A stretch of DNA of 33,196 nucleotides from Solobacterium sp. (GCA_017432325.1 JAFRJJ010000018.1:1-33196), one strand, 5' to 3'; positions 8,601 to 15,816 are shown, numbered from the stretch's first letter. Numbers and translations are program-made. The notes: generated by a model from the letters alone, not told the origin.

Positions 8601-8994
8601 GTTTCTGCTCCTCGATATAGCGGCGGATGGTATCTTCAGAAATATGACCGATGGTGCAGCAGAAGTAACTTCTTGTCCACAGGGAAGGAATTCTGCTCCT
8701 CAGCCAGGGAAACTCTTCTCTCAGCAGCCTTGACGACTTACCCTTCAGAGCTTTGATGAACTGATGAAGAGGAACTCTCGGGTCAAGGTCAACGAACAGA
8801 TGAACATGATCCGGCATAACTTCCATTGCTTTAATCTCAGCTTCGAATTCAGAAGCGACAGAAAAAAGAATTTCCTTAAGGCGTACATCCACGCCGTCCA
8901 CAAGTACAGGCCTTCTGTATTTCGGGCAGAAAACAATATGAAACTGGTTCTTATAAACCAATCCTTTTTTGTGCGTATAGTTATCTTTGATCAT
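8593..8994 (-). CDS. tnpA: TnpA, Y1 HUH transposase of the IS200/IS605 element
   Basis: A 133-residue single-strand transposase. The metal-binding HUH motif is PDHVHLFVD (H63 and H65) and the catalytic tyrosine is Y126 in TIRRYIEEQKHA. Other conserved parts are FHIVFCPKYRRPVL at the N-terminus and LKGKSSRLLREEFPWL in the middle. Family members bind the end hairpins as dimers, cut single-stranded DNA with a covalent 5' phosphotyrosine link and insert without target duplication. ATG 8994 is chosen with AGGA upstream; a TTG at 9003 in frame would add three residues but has no room for a ribosome site. Both catalytic motifs are intact, so the element may still be mobile. Confidence 0.92.
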   Translation of the reverse strand: MIKDNYTHKKGLVYKNQFHIVFCPKYRRPVLVDGVDVRLKEILFSVASEFEAEIKAMEVMPDHVHLFVDLDPRVPLHQFIKALKGKSSRLLREEFPWLRSRIPSLWTRSYFCCTIGHISEDTIRRYIEEQKHA

Positions 8995-9031
8995 AGTGCT
9001 CAATTCCTACTATTATTATAACATATTTGGT

Positions 9032-9056
9032 ATTAGATATCTATGATATATCTAAT
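9032..9056. repeat. Inverted repeat inside the IS left end
   Basis: ATTAGATAT at 9032-9040 and ATATCTAAT at 9048-9056 form a 9-bp inverted repeat. It lies between the left-end hairpin and the tnpA start. On the minus strand a TATAAT lies next to it near 9016-9021. It may contribute to the weak tnpA promoter or to end structure; neither is proven. Confidence 0.5.
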
Positions 9057-9096
9057 GTAGGCCCTATGGCTGTACAAATAATAAAAGGCGATTCCT

Positions 9097-9117
9097 CCCG
9101 ATCACTGAAGTGACGGG
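9097..9117 (-). repeat. Left-end (LE) hairpin of the IS200/IS605 element
   Basis: CCCG (9097-9100) pairs with CGGG (9114-9117) and TCACT (9102-9106) with AGTGA (9109-9113), with a bulged A at 9101 and a GA loop. It has the same shape as the right-end hairpin, while the upper stem differs by compensated base changes. Confidence 0.8.
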
Positions 9118-9129
9118 CTTCCTCGCCTG

Positions 9130-9951
9130 ATCATTGTGAGTACGGAAAAACTGATGCAGGATGATCCCGGCACTGTGACCGCTAAGCTTAAGGGCATCCG
9201 TGATGCACTGAACAACCGGACGAATGCTGTCGCTGTGTTTGCCGGAAATGAAGACAGCATCAGTCTGAACCGTCCTGTGGCAGATCGGTTCTTTGCTTCT
9301 TTGGGTGCGCATGATATAGAACGTGCCGAATATGACTTCACGGTTCCTGAAAAGAGTGAAGCACTGATCATCGACAGCAGCATTCAGTACAACCAGAAGA
9401 ATATCAGCTACATAACGCTGGGGTTTGATGGCTACGAAGGATGGATGACCGTTGCGGCATATATCGTGACCGACTTCTATCTGAAGCCGCTGCTGCGTGA
9501 CAGGTACGGTGTGTATGATCCGTATTGTGCCAACGAGAACACATCAGACGGTGGTATATACATCTGCACCTATGAAGATCCCAACATTGCCGAGACATTC
9601 GATCTGATCAGCGAACTGCCGGAAATGCTGAGGAAAGAAGAGATCGATCAGGAGACCATAGACAATTATATTCTCTCTGCCTATGCATACTTTGCGAAAC
9701 CTAAGGGAGTACTTGCAGGCGCAATTGACGCGGCAGATGCAGTGCTGACGGGACAGCCCCAGGACCAGACACTGATCTGGATGCGCCAGATAAAACAATG
9801 TACCCCGGAGAAACTGATGAAGTGGGCAGAAATGCTTCAGACTCTCTCAGAAGAAGGAACGGTATTTACTGCAGGCAGTGCTGCAGCCATCAAAGCCGAA
9901 GCAGACAGGTACAGCATGATCCTGGACACGTTCGGTACAGGAGACAGATAA
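9130..9951 (+). pseudogene. M16C metallopeptidase, 3' part after the IS insertion
   Basis: This is the C-terminal 270 or so residues of the peptidase interrupted at 6895, in the same reading frame. It resumes with STEKLMQDDPGTVTAKLKGI and continues with the family block NRTNAVAVFAGNEDSISLNRP. Then come YITLGFDGYEGWMTVAAYIV, LRDRYGVYDPY, GIYICTYEDPN and a final helical segment ending ILDTFGTGDR. With the 5' part, the restored protein is about 1,030 residues, the normal length for M16C. A GTG at 9136 could start a short peptide, but there is no ribosome site and the fragment lacks the zinc motif, so I treat it as the dead 3' end. The next gene begins 94 bases later. Confidence 0.85.
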
Positions 9952-10045
9952 CAGAAAACATTCAGGCAGATGCTTCAGATCATACGGTTAACGGAGGACT
10001 GATGTCAGGCTGACGGCCAGAAGAAAAACAGTATTTGGAGGAAAC

Positions 10046-10649
10046 ATGATGAAGAAAATGAACAGGGCTCTGATGAGGTCCATTACGGCAGTTATGTGCA
10101 TCTCTATGATGCCTGGACTGTCTTCCTGCACGGCAGGAACTGCGGCTGTCAACAGTCCCGAACCGACCCCGGAAGTGAGCACTGAACCGGCAAGCAGGAC
10201 CGGAAAGAGGATCTACTTTGCCGGACCGCTGTTCTCCCAGGGAGAAAAAGACTGGAACTTACAAGTCGTCAAAGTGCTGGAAGACAATGGGTATGAGGTC
10301 TTCCTGCCGCAGCGTGACGGGATCGAAGCCGCATTGCTTGAAGGAAAGAGCGAAAAAGAAAAAGCCCAGATAATCTTTGAGTAAAGATGTATCTGAGATC
10401 ATGAAGGCGGATATCCTTATTATGATGCTGGACGGACGTGTTCCCGACGAAGGGGCATGTGTTGAACTCGGCATCGGGTATGCAAATCAGAAAAGATGCT
10501 ACGGTCTCAAAACAGATACCAGGTCGATCGAGATCGATCTTGACCTGAATCCCATGATCAGTGAATGCTTTATCAAACTTTTCAAGGACTTTGACGGTGA
10601 TAAGCTGATCGAACAGCTGGAACAGTATCTGTCGGAAAACGAGCTGTAG
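10046..10649 (+). pseudogene. Lipoprotein-signal / nucleoside 2-deoxyribosyltransferase fusion, frameshifted
   Basis: The frame from ATG 10046 (GGAGG at 10037-10041) gives a signal peptide with lipobox GLSSC near residue 28 and a Pro/Thr/Glu-rich linker. It then gives the start of a nucleoside 2-deoxyribosyltransferase (RIYFAGPLFSQGEKDWN, then YEVFLPQRDG). It stops at 10382-10384. The rest continues one frame over from about 10377: KDVSEIMKADILIMMLDGRV, then PDEGACVELGIGYA with the catalytic glutamate, to TAG 10647-10649. Removing one base at 10380-10383 restores one continuous protein. Family members exchange bases between deoxynucleosides and are normally cytoplasmic and about 150 residues long, so an export signal is very unusual. 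The signal and linker resemble those of neighbouring lipoproteins. Confidence 0.8.
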
Positions 10650-10725
10650 CAGATCCTCCGGAAAGCGGAAGGGTATATCAGGATACATTTGATAATGGAT
10701 CCTCTTTAAAGATGATAAAAAAGGA

Positions 10726-10750
10726 AGCCCGCCGGAGAGACCGGCAGGCT
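10726..10750 (-). terminator. Rho-independent terminator for the minus-strand GNAT gene
   Basis: The stem is AGCC-C-GCCGG / CCGGC-A-GGCT around an AGAGA loop. Read on the minus strand the stem is followed by TTCCTTTTTTATC, a proper U-rich tail, 80 bases after the stop of the GNAT gene. There is no T-run on the plus-strand side. Confidence 0.8.
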
Positions 10751-10831
10751 GAATAACGTATATATATTATTTATTTTCCTGGGAAATACAGCGACAGTAT
10801 TTCCATAGCTGTTTATTGTGTCATGAATGAT

Positions 10832-11284
10832 CTACCGGTGGATATACATCCTTGTCAGTCCCGGTTCCCCATCACCATGCACCATACAGAAGAATTCCCA
10901 GCCATAACGTTCATAAAAACCGGTATGATCAGTGACTAAATACAAGGGTGTAATACCTTTGGCACGCATATCATCCACAGCCATGTTCAGAAGGCGTCCT
11001 GCGATCCCCTGATTGCGAAACGCTTTTTCAGTGTACACCGCGCAGACATTCGGCGACAGATCCTTACGGTCATGGAAGTCATTTTCAATGATCCCGAGTC
11101 CTCCAATGATCTGCTCACCATCAAGACACAGATACCAGCCGTATTCTGTTTCCTGGTTGAGATCTGCCGTCATGCATTCCAGATATGCTTCCGCAGGAAC
11201 ATGCCATTTTTCGTGAAACCATGCGGCTGCCCGGTCAATGAGTTCCGGACGGTCACGCAGGGCAGTATAAACGTAATTCTTCAT
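10832..11284 (-). CDS. GNAT family N-acetyltransferase
   Basis: A 150-residue single-domain GNAT. It opens VYTALRDRPELIDRAAAWFHEKW and has the acetyl-CoA loop EKAFRNQGIAGRLLNMAVDD (Q-G-I-A-G). It closes with YLVTDHTGFYERYGWEF, the motif B tyrosine and helix. The block LCLDGEQIIGGLGIIENDFH is the central strand pair. The N-terminal W-F-H-E-K-W pattern resembles GNATs annotated as acting on small amines or polyamines in Firmicutes, but the acceptor is unknown. Only a weak AAGAG site precedes the ATG. It is the last gene of the minus-strand run, 88 bases beyond the previous GNAT, and is followed by the terminator at 10726-10750. Confidence 0.85.
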   Translation of the reverse strand: MKNYVYTALRDRPELIDRAAAWFHEKWHVPAEAYLECMTADLNQETEYGWYLCLDGEQIIGGLGIIENDFHDRKDLSPNVCAVYTEKAFRNQGIAGRLLNMAVDDMRAKGITPLYLVTDHTGFYERYGWEFFCMVHGDGEPGLTRMYIHR

Positions 11285-11372
11285 ATTGCTCTTTGTCTTT
11301 GTTCTGCATGATTATAACATTCTTTCGCAGTCATCTTTCCGCAAAGTCCGGTACGATCATACAGAACGCTTT

Positions 11373-11834
11373 TTATTTTAGGGTGAATTCCATCGGTGTA
11401 AAACGAATACCGTTGACTGTCTGCTCATGGCCTGTCGGTATAAAACCCAATGCTTTGTAAAACGGGAGGCCGTATGGCGATGAGTTGAGCGTGATCGTTC
11501 TGTTTGTGTGATCTTCACATATTTTTGCAAACAGGCCGGTCCCGATCCCTTTCCGGTGATATGCTCCATCGACAAAGAAGAAGCAGATATGGGCTTTCTG
11601 TTCACGGATCCCGAGAACACCCGCCAGAGTGTCCTGATCAAATGCGCCATAATACCGGATCCCTGCAAGGTATTCGTCATCATTCAAAGTCTTTTTGAAT
11701 TCAGCTGTACCTTCCGCCTCATAATCGGGTGCTTCGTACTCGTTGAATACCTTCCATATGAGCCGAAGGGCAGACTCCTTTTCTTCTTCTCTAAGTGGCC
11801 GTATCATGATCGGCTTCAGATCTTTGGTGATCAT
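11373..11834 (-). CDS. GNAT family N-acetyltransferase
   Basis: A 153-residue GNAT starting MITKDLKPIMIRPLREEEKE. The acetyl-CoA loop is GAYHRKGIGTGLFAKICEDH (R-K-G-I-G-T-G) and the motif B region is NSSPYGLPFYKALGFIPTG. The ending EQTVNGIRFTPMEFTL is typical of a subset in which the last strands form the acceptor pocket. A strong AAAGGAG lies six bases before the ATG. The start overlaps the stop of the hydrolase gene upstream as ATGA (11831-11834), so the two are translationally coupled and belong to one transcript. What the hydrolase and acetyltransferase might act on together is not visible in the sequence. Confidence 0.87.
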   Translation of the reverse strand: MITKDLKPIMIRPLREEEKESALRLIWKVFNEYEAPDYEAEGTAEFKKTLNDDEYLAGIRYYGAFDQDTLAGVLGIREQKAHICFFFVDGAYHRKGIGTGLFAKICEDHTNRTITLNSSPYGLPFYKALGFIPTGHEQTVNGIRFTPMEFTLK

Positions 11835-12331
11835 AACGTGCTCCTTTGATACTCAGCCAAAGGCCTTACCTCACAGCCTTTGTCTGCGTAATAAGCAAGC
11901 ATTTCATCAACCTTTTTTAAATCATAACTGGTTACACAGTCAGAGATGACATGTACGGTAAATCCTGCTTTGGTCATATTGAAACAGGTGGATTTTACAC
12001 ACGCTGTCGCATCGGCACCGGTGATATAAAACTCATCGATGCCATTTGTACGGATGAACTCTGAGAATGCTTCGCTGGTCAATGTATTGGCTTTCGTCTT
12101 GACAAAGATATTGTCCGACACAACTTTCAGCTCCGGGGCAAGTTCAGCACCTTTTGTGCCGGGTTTGAATGTCCGCGTACCGGCAGACAGATTGTTGTGC
12201 TTGATATAAATGACCGGGATGCTCTGTTCAACTGCCAGATCGATCGCGGAGTTGATATTGTCGATAATATCCTTGTAGTGCTTTGTAATATCATTCTGAA
12301 TGTCGATGACAATGAGTGCTTTACTGCTCAT
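11831..12331 (-). CDS. Isochorismatase-like cysteine hydrolase
   Basis: A 166-residue hydrolase of the isochorismatase/nicotinamidase fold. The catalytic triad is visible: Asp in LIVIDIQNDI, Lys in IFVKTKANTL and the nucleophile Cys in GADATACVKST. Family members hydrolyse nicotinamide, isochorismate, N-carbamoylsarcosine, ureas or peroxy intermediates. The short form and the missing metal-binding DxHxxxH motif argue against nicotinamidase, so the substrate is open. GGAGG lies about ten bases before the ATG. It sits between a small membrane protein gene (17-base gap) and a GNAT gene (4-base overlap) in one minus-strand operon. Confidence 0.87.
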   Translation of the reverse strand: MSSKALIVIDIQNDITKHYKDIIDNINSAIDLAVEQSIPVIYIKHNNLSAGTRTFKPGTKGAELAPELKVVSDNIFVKTKANTLTSEAFSEFIRTNGIDEFYITGADATACVKSTCFNMTKAGFTVHVISDCVTSYDLKKVDEMLAYYADKGCEVRPLAEYQRSTL

Positions 12332-12348
12332 AACAACTGCGCCTCCGC

Positions 12349-12537
12349 TTATTCGTGATTCTTTAGATCAGAGTTTTCTTTTTGTTTTTTATAGACTCTG
12401 GCTGCGCATAAGAGATATGTTCCTAATCCGATCAATATGATACCCGGCCAGAAATAGCCGCCGTTGATTATAAATACAGATGCTGCATAAGCAGCGAGAG
12501 CCAGTAAAGGCATCCACTTCATTAACTGTTTATTCAC
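12349..12537 (-). CDS. Small membrane protein, 62 residues
   Basis: A short protein with two predicted membrane segments (MPLLALAAYAASVFIING and YFWPGIILIGLGTYLLC) followed by a basic and acidic tail (RVYKKQKENSDLKNHE). It begins at GTG 12537, with GGAGG eight bases upstream at about 12546-12550. It is the first gene of the operon that continues into the hydrolase and GNAT genes and lies about 140 bases downstream of the promoter at 12685-12713. I do not know the family. The two-helix hairpin with a charged C-terminus is common among small uncharacterised Firmicute membrane proteins. Confidence 0.65.
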   Translation of the reverse strand: MNKQLMKWMPLLALAAYAASVFIINGGYFWPGIILIGLGTYLLCAARVYKKQKENSDLKNHE

Positions 12538-12684
12538 ACTTTAATCCTCCAAATGATGTATCAATAACTGAGTTTTTTTGTTAGACGGTGCCGGAAAATC
12601 ATCTTCGGACTGCAGAAGAGTTATCGGTCGTATTTGTCAGGGAAGAATTGTTCTTCAAAGCAAATGGTGACCGTTCGTTCTCTA

Positions 12685-12713
12685 ATTATAGTGAACGAGC
12701 GTTCACTTGTCAA
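12685..12713 (-). promoter_or_regulatory. Consensus sigma-A promoter with a TetR-type operator filling the spacer
   Basis: On the minus strand, TTGACA (12713-12708) and TATAAT (12690-12685) are both perfect and exactly 17 bp apart. The spacer contains GTGAACGCTCGTTCAC (12706-12691), a perfect 16-bp palindrome. It has the TGAACG-N2-CGTTCA form used by TetR-family repressors. A bound repressor would block RNA polymerase directly, so this should be a strong promoter that is shut until a ligand appears. It drives the small membrane protein, hydrolase and GNAT operon. No TetR-type gene is in the window. Confidence 0.85.
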
Positions 12714-12816
12714 GGCAGTCTGATTGGTCATTGATAGCTCAGAAGGATGAATTCTACTTCCGAGGGGTGTTCTTTCGTGTGAAAAAAGATATTATCTCAG
12801 GTGAAGAGGATGTTAT

Positions 12817-13716
12817 ATGGATACTGTCAAGATAGGAAAATATATTGCCGGTAAGAGAAAAGACCTTGGAATGACACAAAGACAATTGGCTGAAAAACTC
12901 GGCGTGAGTGATAAATCAGTTTCTAAGTGGGAACGCGGTATCTGTCTGCCGGATGTTTCGCTGTATTCTGAGCTGTGCAGGATCCTCGGTATCAGTCTCA
13001 ATGAGTTTTTTTCCGGTGAAGATATTCCCCGGGAAAATATGATCCTAAAGTCAGAAGAAAACCTGATCGGTGTGACTGCCGACAGCACGCAGAAACAAAA
13101 GCGTCTGAAGGCCATTATCCGTATATTATTGCTTGTTTCAGTCCTGATGCTGAGCGTGTTCGGAGTGTTTGTGTATCAGAAGATCAGACCGCAGAACTAT
13201 CTGGCTCCGGCTGCGAAAGACAGCTCGGAAATGGAAATAGTTAAACTTCTTGCCGGACCGGATGGAGCCTATATTTATACGTTTGCTGCATCGGAAAAAT
13301 ATAAACGATTGATCCTGTATATTTCCGAATATCGTTCAGGAGTACTTGAAAACAAAGAGAACATGGAGCTTCTTTTTGAAGATATGGATCCGCTCAGAAA
13401 GGGTGAGATCCTGATCGTACCTGATTTCAAGAGGTTTGTAATCAGGACTGTCATAGCGTCAGACGGTTCCAAGCTGTCAGCTGACATACCGGTTTTGGAA
13501 AATGTGACTGACAGAGGGTACTATGGAAGAAGCGCGGTCGGGATCGGTGAGAAAACCAATATCAGATATGACGAGGAACAGGTATTGCTGGCACTGATCT
13601 ATGATAATGATGAAATGCGGATCGTGGATATTGACGACTTTATGAACGGACAAACAGATGCATTATCAGAAAATGACTATGCATATTTCTTCTCATTTAA
13701 GTTTGCAAAAGAATAG
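12817..13716 (+). CDS. XRE-family regulator with a membrane anchor and extracytoplasmic domain
   Basis: A 299-residue protein. Residues 5-60 form a Cro/cI-type helix-turn-helix (MTQRQLAEKLGVSDKSVSKW), the form common in Firmicutes, ending NEFFSGEDI. A single hydrophobic segment follows (IIRILLLVSVLMLSVFGVFV, about residues 105-125). The remaining 170 or so residues are a beta-rich domain that should lie outside the membrane. Such proteins can sense an external condition and alter transcription from the membrane. AGAGGA precedes the ATG. It is divergent from the operon promoter 100 bases upstream and could regulate it or itself, but the palindrome there looks TetR-like, not XRE-like. Confidence 0.85.
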   Translation: MDTVKIGKYIAGKRKDLGMTQRQLAEKLGVSDKSVSKWERGICLPDVSLYSELCRILGISLNEFFSGEDIPRENMILKSEENLIGVTADSTQKQKRLKAIIRILLLVSVLMLSVFGVFVYQKIRPQNYLAPAAKDSSEMEIVKLLAGPDGAYIYTFAASEKYKRLILYISEYRSGVLENKENMELLFEDMDPLRKGEILIVPDFKRFVIRTVIASDGSKLSADIPVLENVTDRGYYGRSAVGIGEKTNIRYDEEQVLLALIYDNDEMRIVDIDDFMNGQTDALSENDYAYFFSFKFAKE

Positions 13717-13765
13717 GACGCCAAAACGATTAAGATGTATATTGAGAACAGAAGCGGGCCGAAAA

Positions 13766-14701
13766 ATGGAAGAACGAAGGATAGACAATGAGATCAGACT
13801 GATCCCGTATTACAGAAATGATGAGGCATCACTTCCGTGGTATCAGGACCTTGATATATGCAGACAGGTCGATAACAGAACTGAACCGTATGACTTAGGG
13901 CTTCTGCATGGTATGTACGATTATCTGTGCTCTCATGGAGAATGTTATTATATTGAGTACAAAGGAAAACTGGTTGGTGATGTTTCTCTCAGGGACAACT
14001 CGGAAATAGCCGTTGTTGTCTGCAAAGAGTACCAGAACCGTCATATCGGAAGACGCTGTGTCAGGGAAATGCTGAAGCTTGCCGCAGAAAAAGGCATGGA
14101 TCATGTGATGGCGAATATCTACTCGTTTAATGAGCAGAGCCGGCATATGTTTGAGACGGCCGGATTTTACAGAACCGATGAAGAATGGTACCGGTATGAT
14201 CTGTCAGAAGTACAGGAAGTAAGAGGTGAAAACACGATGGTTGAAAAAGCGGATATCAATGATACTGATGCACTTGTGAAGATGAGACTGGATTATCTGC
14301 AGGAAGATAACGGCTTTCTGGATGAACAGGATGTTACAGCTATCAAAACCGATCTGCCTGATTACTATAAAGACCATCTGAATAATGATCTCTTTGTGTA
14401 TGTGATCCGGGATGGTCAGCAGATCGTTTCCTGCGCATTTCTTCTTGTTGTCCTGAAACCTATGAGTCCTTCATTTATCAACGGCAGGACCGGTACGATA
14501 CTGAATGTATATACCTGTCCGCAGTACCGGCGCAGAGGCTATGCGAAGAAGATCATAGAAGCTCTGCTGAACGACGCAGAAAAGATGCAGTTATCTGTCA
14601 TTGAACTGAAAGCTACAGAGGACGGATATCCTCTTTACAGATCGGTCGGATTTGCGGATGACAATTCCGGATATCATCTGATGAAGTGGAGAAACAGATG
14701 A
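13766..14701 (+). CDS. Tandem (double) GNAT acetyltransferase
   Basis: A 311-residue protein with two GNAT domains. The first (residues 1-150) has EYQNRHIGRRCVREMLKLAA as its acetyl-CoA loop, where the usual R/Q-x-x-G-x-G is weakened to N-R-H-I-G-R. It ends NEQSRHMFETAGFYRTDEEW. The second (about 158-311) has the canonical PQYRRRGYAKKIIEALL loop and ends LYRSVGFADDNSGYHLMKW. A good ribosome-site-like AGAGGTG at about 14221 lies just before an internal ATG that would begin the second domain alone. This suggests either internal initiation or fusion of two former genes. The chosen start has no clear ribosome site. The 3' end overlaps the next GNAT gene as ATGA. Confidence 0.78.
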   Translation: MEERRIDNEIRLIPYYRNDEASLPWYQDLDICRQVDNRTEPYDLGLLHGMYDYLCSHGECYYIEYKGKLVGDVSLRDNSEIAVVVCKEYQNRHIGRRCVREMLKLAAEKGMDHVMANIYSFNEQSRHMFETAGFYRTDEEWYRYDLSEVQEVRGENTMVEKADINDTDALVKMRLDYLQEDNGFLDEQDVTAIKTDLPDYYKDHLNNDLFVYVIRDGQQIVSCAFLLVVLKPMSPSFINGRTGTILNVYTCPQYRRRGYAKKIIEALLNDAEKMQLSVIELKATEDGYPLYRSVGFADDNSGYHLMKWRNR

Positions 14702-15210
14702 ACAGGGATTATTTTCTGACAACAGAAAGGATCGGGTTCTCAAGGTGGACCTCAGCAGACTCTGACCTGGCTGAACTGCTGTGGGGAGATGAGAAAGTCA
14801 CACACTACATCTGCAGCAGCGGAAGATTCAGTCAGGAGGACATCAAAGCACGTCTGGAACTGGAGGTCCGCAATGATACTGAGCAGCATGTCCAGTACTG
14901 GCCGGTATTTGAACTGAGCACAGGAAAGCTGATCGGATGCTGCGGGCTAAGGCCGTTCGGTACTGAAACATATGAGATCGGGTTCCATCTGAGGCCTGAG
15001 TTCTGGCGCCGTGGATATGCCCCGGAAGCAGCCAATGCTGTCATAGATTATGCTTTTTCAGTCCTGCATGCAGAGGCGATATATGCCGGTCACCACCCGG
15101 AAAATCATGCCAGCCGCAGAGTTCTGCAGAAACTGGGTTTCAGATATATCGGGGACAACTATTATCAGCCAACTGGCCTGTATCATCCGTCATATGAACT
15201 TAAGAGATAA
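14698..15210 (+). CDS. RimJ/RimL-type GNAT acetyltransferase
   Basis: A 170-residue GNAT of the RimJ/RimL subtype. It has the early TERIGFSRWTSADSDLAELLWG motif, the central IGCCGLRPFGTETYEIGFHL, the acetyl-CoA loop PEFWRRGYAPEAANAVIDYA (R-R-G-Y-A) and the signature HPENHASRRVLQKLGFRYIG. Members acetylate protein N-termini (ribosomal proteins) or small amines. ATG 14698 overlaps the stop of the tandem GNAT gene by four bases, with GGAGAAA seven bases upstream; GTG 14686 would add four residues and is less likely. It is third in a run after the XRE regulator and double GNAT, so all three probably share a transcript. Confidence 0.88.
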   Translation: MNRDYFLTTERIGFSRWTSADSDLAELLWGDEKVTHYICSSGRFSQEDIKARLELEVRNDTEQHVQYWPVFELSTGKLIGCCGLRPFGTETYEIGFHLRPEFWRRGYAPEAANAVIDYAFSVLHAEAIYAGHHPENHASRRVLQKLGFRYIGDNYYQPTGLYHPSYELKR

Positions 15211-15229
15211 CATATCAGTGTGATATGAT
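15211..15229 (+). promoter_or_regulatory. Palindrome overlapping a possible promoter of the TfoX-N gene
   Basis: CATATCA (15211-15217) and TGATATG (15221-15227) form a perfect inverted repeat with a GTG centre just after the GNAT stop. TATGAT at 15224-15229 could be a -10 box, with TTAAGA at 15200-15205 as a weak -35. It may be an operator or a small RNA hairpin; the sequence does not decide. Confidence 0.4.
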
Positions 15230-15256
15230 TGATATGGAAAAACAATGAGGTGATGT

Positions 15257-15574
15257 ATGGCGTCAAGCAAAGCATATCTGGAATTTATACTGGAACAGCT
15301 CTCTGAACTGGAGGGTATTTCCTATCGTCCGATGATGGGTGAATTTCTTATTTACTACAACGGCAAGATCGTCGGAGGCATCTATGATGACCGTTTTCTG
15401 GTGAAACCTGTCAAAGCAGCCAGGGAAATGATGCCTGATGCGGAACCTGAAGCACCTTATGAAGACGCAAAGGAAATGCTGCTGGTGAATCGTATTGAAG
15501 ACAGGGATTTTCTCTGTGAACTTCTGGAAGCGATGTACGATGAACTGCCGCTGCCTAAGAAGAGAAAGAAATAG
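15257..15574 (+). CDS. TfoX/Sxy N-terminal domain protein
   Basis: A 105-residue protein made of only the TfoX N-terminal domain: AYLEFILEQLSELEGISYRP, the MMGEFLIYYNGKIVGGIYDD strand pair, DRFLVKPVKAARE, and a basic end (PLPKKRKK). In Gammaproteobacteria TfoX promotes competence. Stand-alone N-domains in Firmicutes have no proven role and are not evidence of competence. GAGGTG is spaced four bases before ATG 15257. The second half of the gene, together with its terminator, is duplicated 1.5 kb downstream within a chimeric ORF (16912-17137). Confidence 0.85.
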   Translation: MASSKAYLEFILEQLSELEGISYRPMMGEFLIYYNGKIVGGIYDDRFLVKPVKAAREMMPDAEPEAPYEDAKEMLLVNRIEDRDFLCELLEAMYDELPLPKKRKK

Positions 15575-15589
15575 TATGCTGTACTGTAA

Positions 15590-15635
15590 AGATCTCCGGA
15601 ACAGGCATTCAGATCGCTGCTACGGAGATCTATTT
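15590..15635 (+). terminator. Weak terminator hairpin after the TfoX-N gene
   Basis: AGATCTCCG (15590-15598) pairs with CGGAGATCT (15623-15631) around a 24-base loop, followed by ATTTATG. The T-run is poor here, but the duplicated copy at 17091-17137 has a clear TTTTT, so the hairpin is probably a terminator that has lost its tail. Confidence 0.55.
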
Positions 15636-15816
15636 ATGATGTTCCGGAATCGGCTCACAGATGAAAATGACTGCTGCGATGCAGAGTGTTATATAAAGAG
15701 GAACCTGATGATCAGTCAGATCAATCTTACTTCTGCAAATCAAGATTATTACGTACAATATAGATGAAGATGCGAAGCAGACCGCGGAAACCCGGATTTC
15801 GGAGAGGAGAAAAAGA

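Larger units (their letters stand above)
6895..9129 (-). mobile_element. IS200/IS605-family element, complete, inserted in the M16C gene
   Basis: About 2.2 kb running on the minus strand, so its left end is near 9129 and right end near 6895. It has tnpA (Y1 HUH transposase) then tnpB, overlapping by a few bases. Matching end hairpins lie at 9097-9117 and 6901-6921. Both hairpins have a CCCG/CGGG foot, a single bulged A and a five-base upper stem with a two-base loop, the subterminal structure TnpA recognises. No target duplication is seen, as expected for single-strand transposition. The host gene frame is the same (frame 1) on both sides. Boundaries are good to about ten bases only, because the cleavage tetranucleotides cannot be fixed without an empty site. 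Confidence 0.85.

Noticed and set aside
10726..10750. Terminator for the plus-strand deoxyribosyltransferase gene
   Set aside because: There is no T-run on the plus-strand side; the U-tail is only on the minus strand.
12817..13716. The XRE regulator as the owner of the palindrome at 12691-12706
   Set aside because: The palindrome has the TGAACG-N2-CGTTCA form of TetR-family operators, not a typical XRE site, and it is placed to control the minus-strand operon. Control by the XRE protein cannot be excluded but is not supported.
15257..15574. Competence locus based on the TfoX-like gene
   Set aside because: Only the N-terminal domain is present, there are no com genes nearby, and stand-alone domains in Firmicutes lack a proven competence role.
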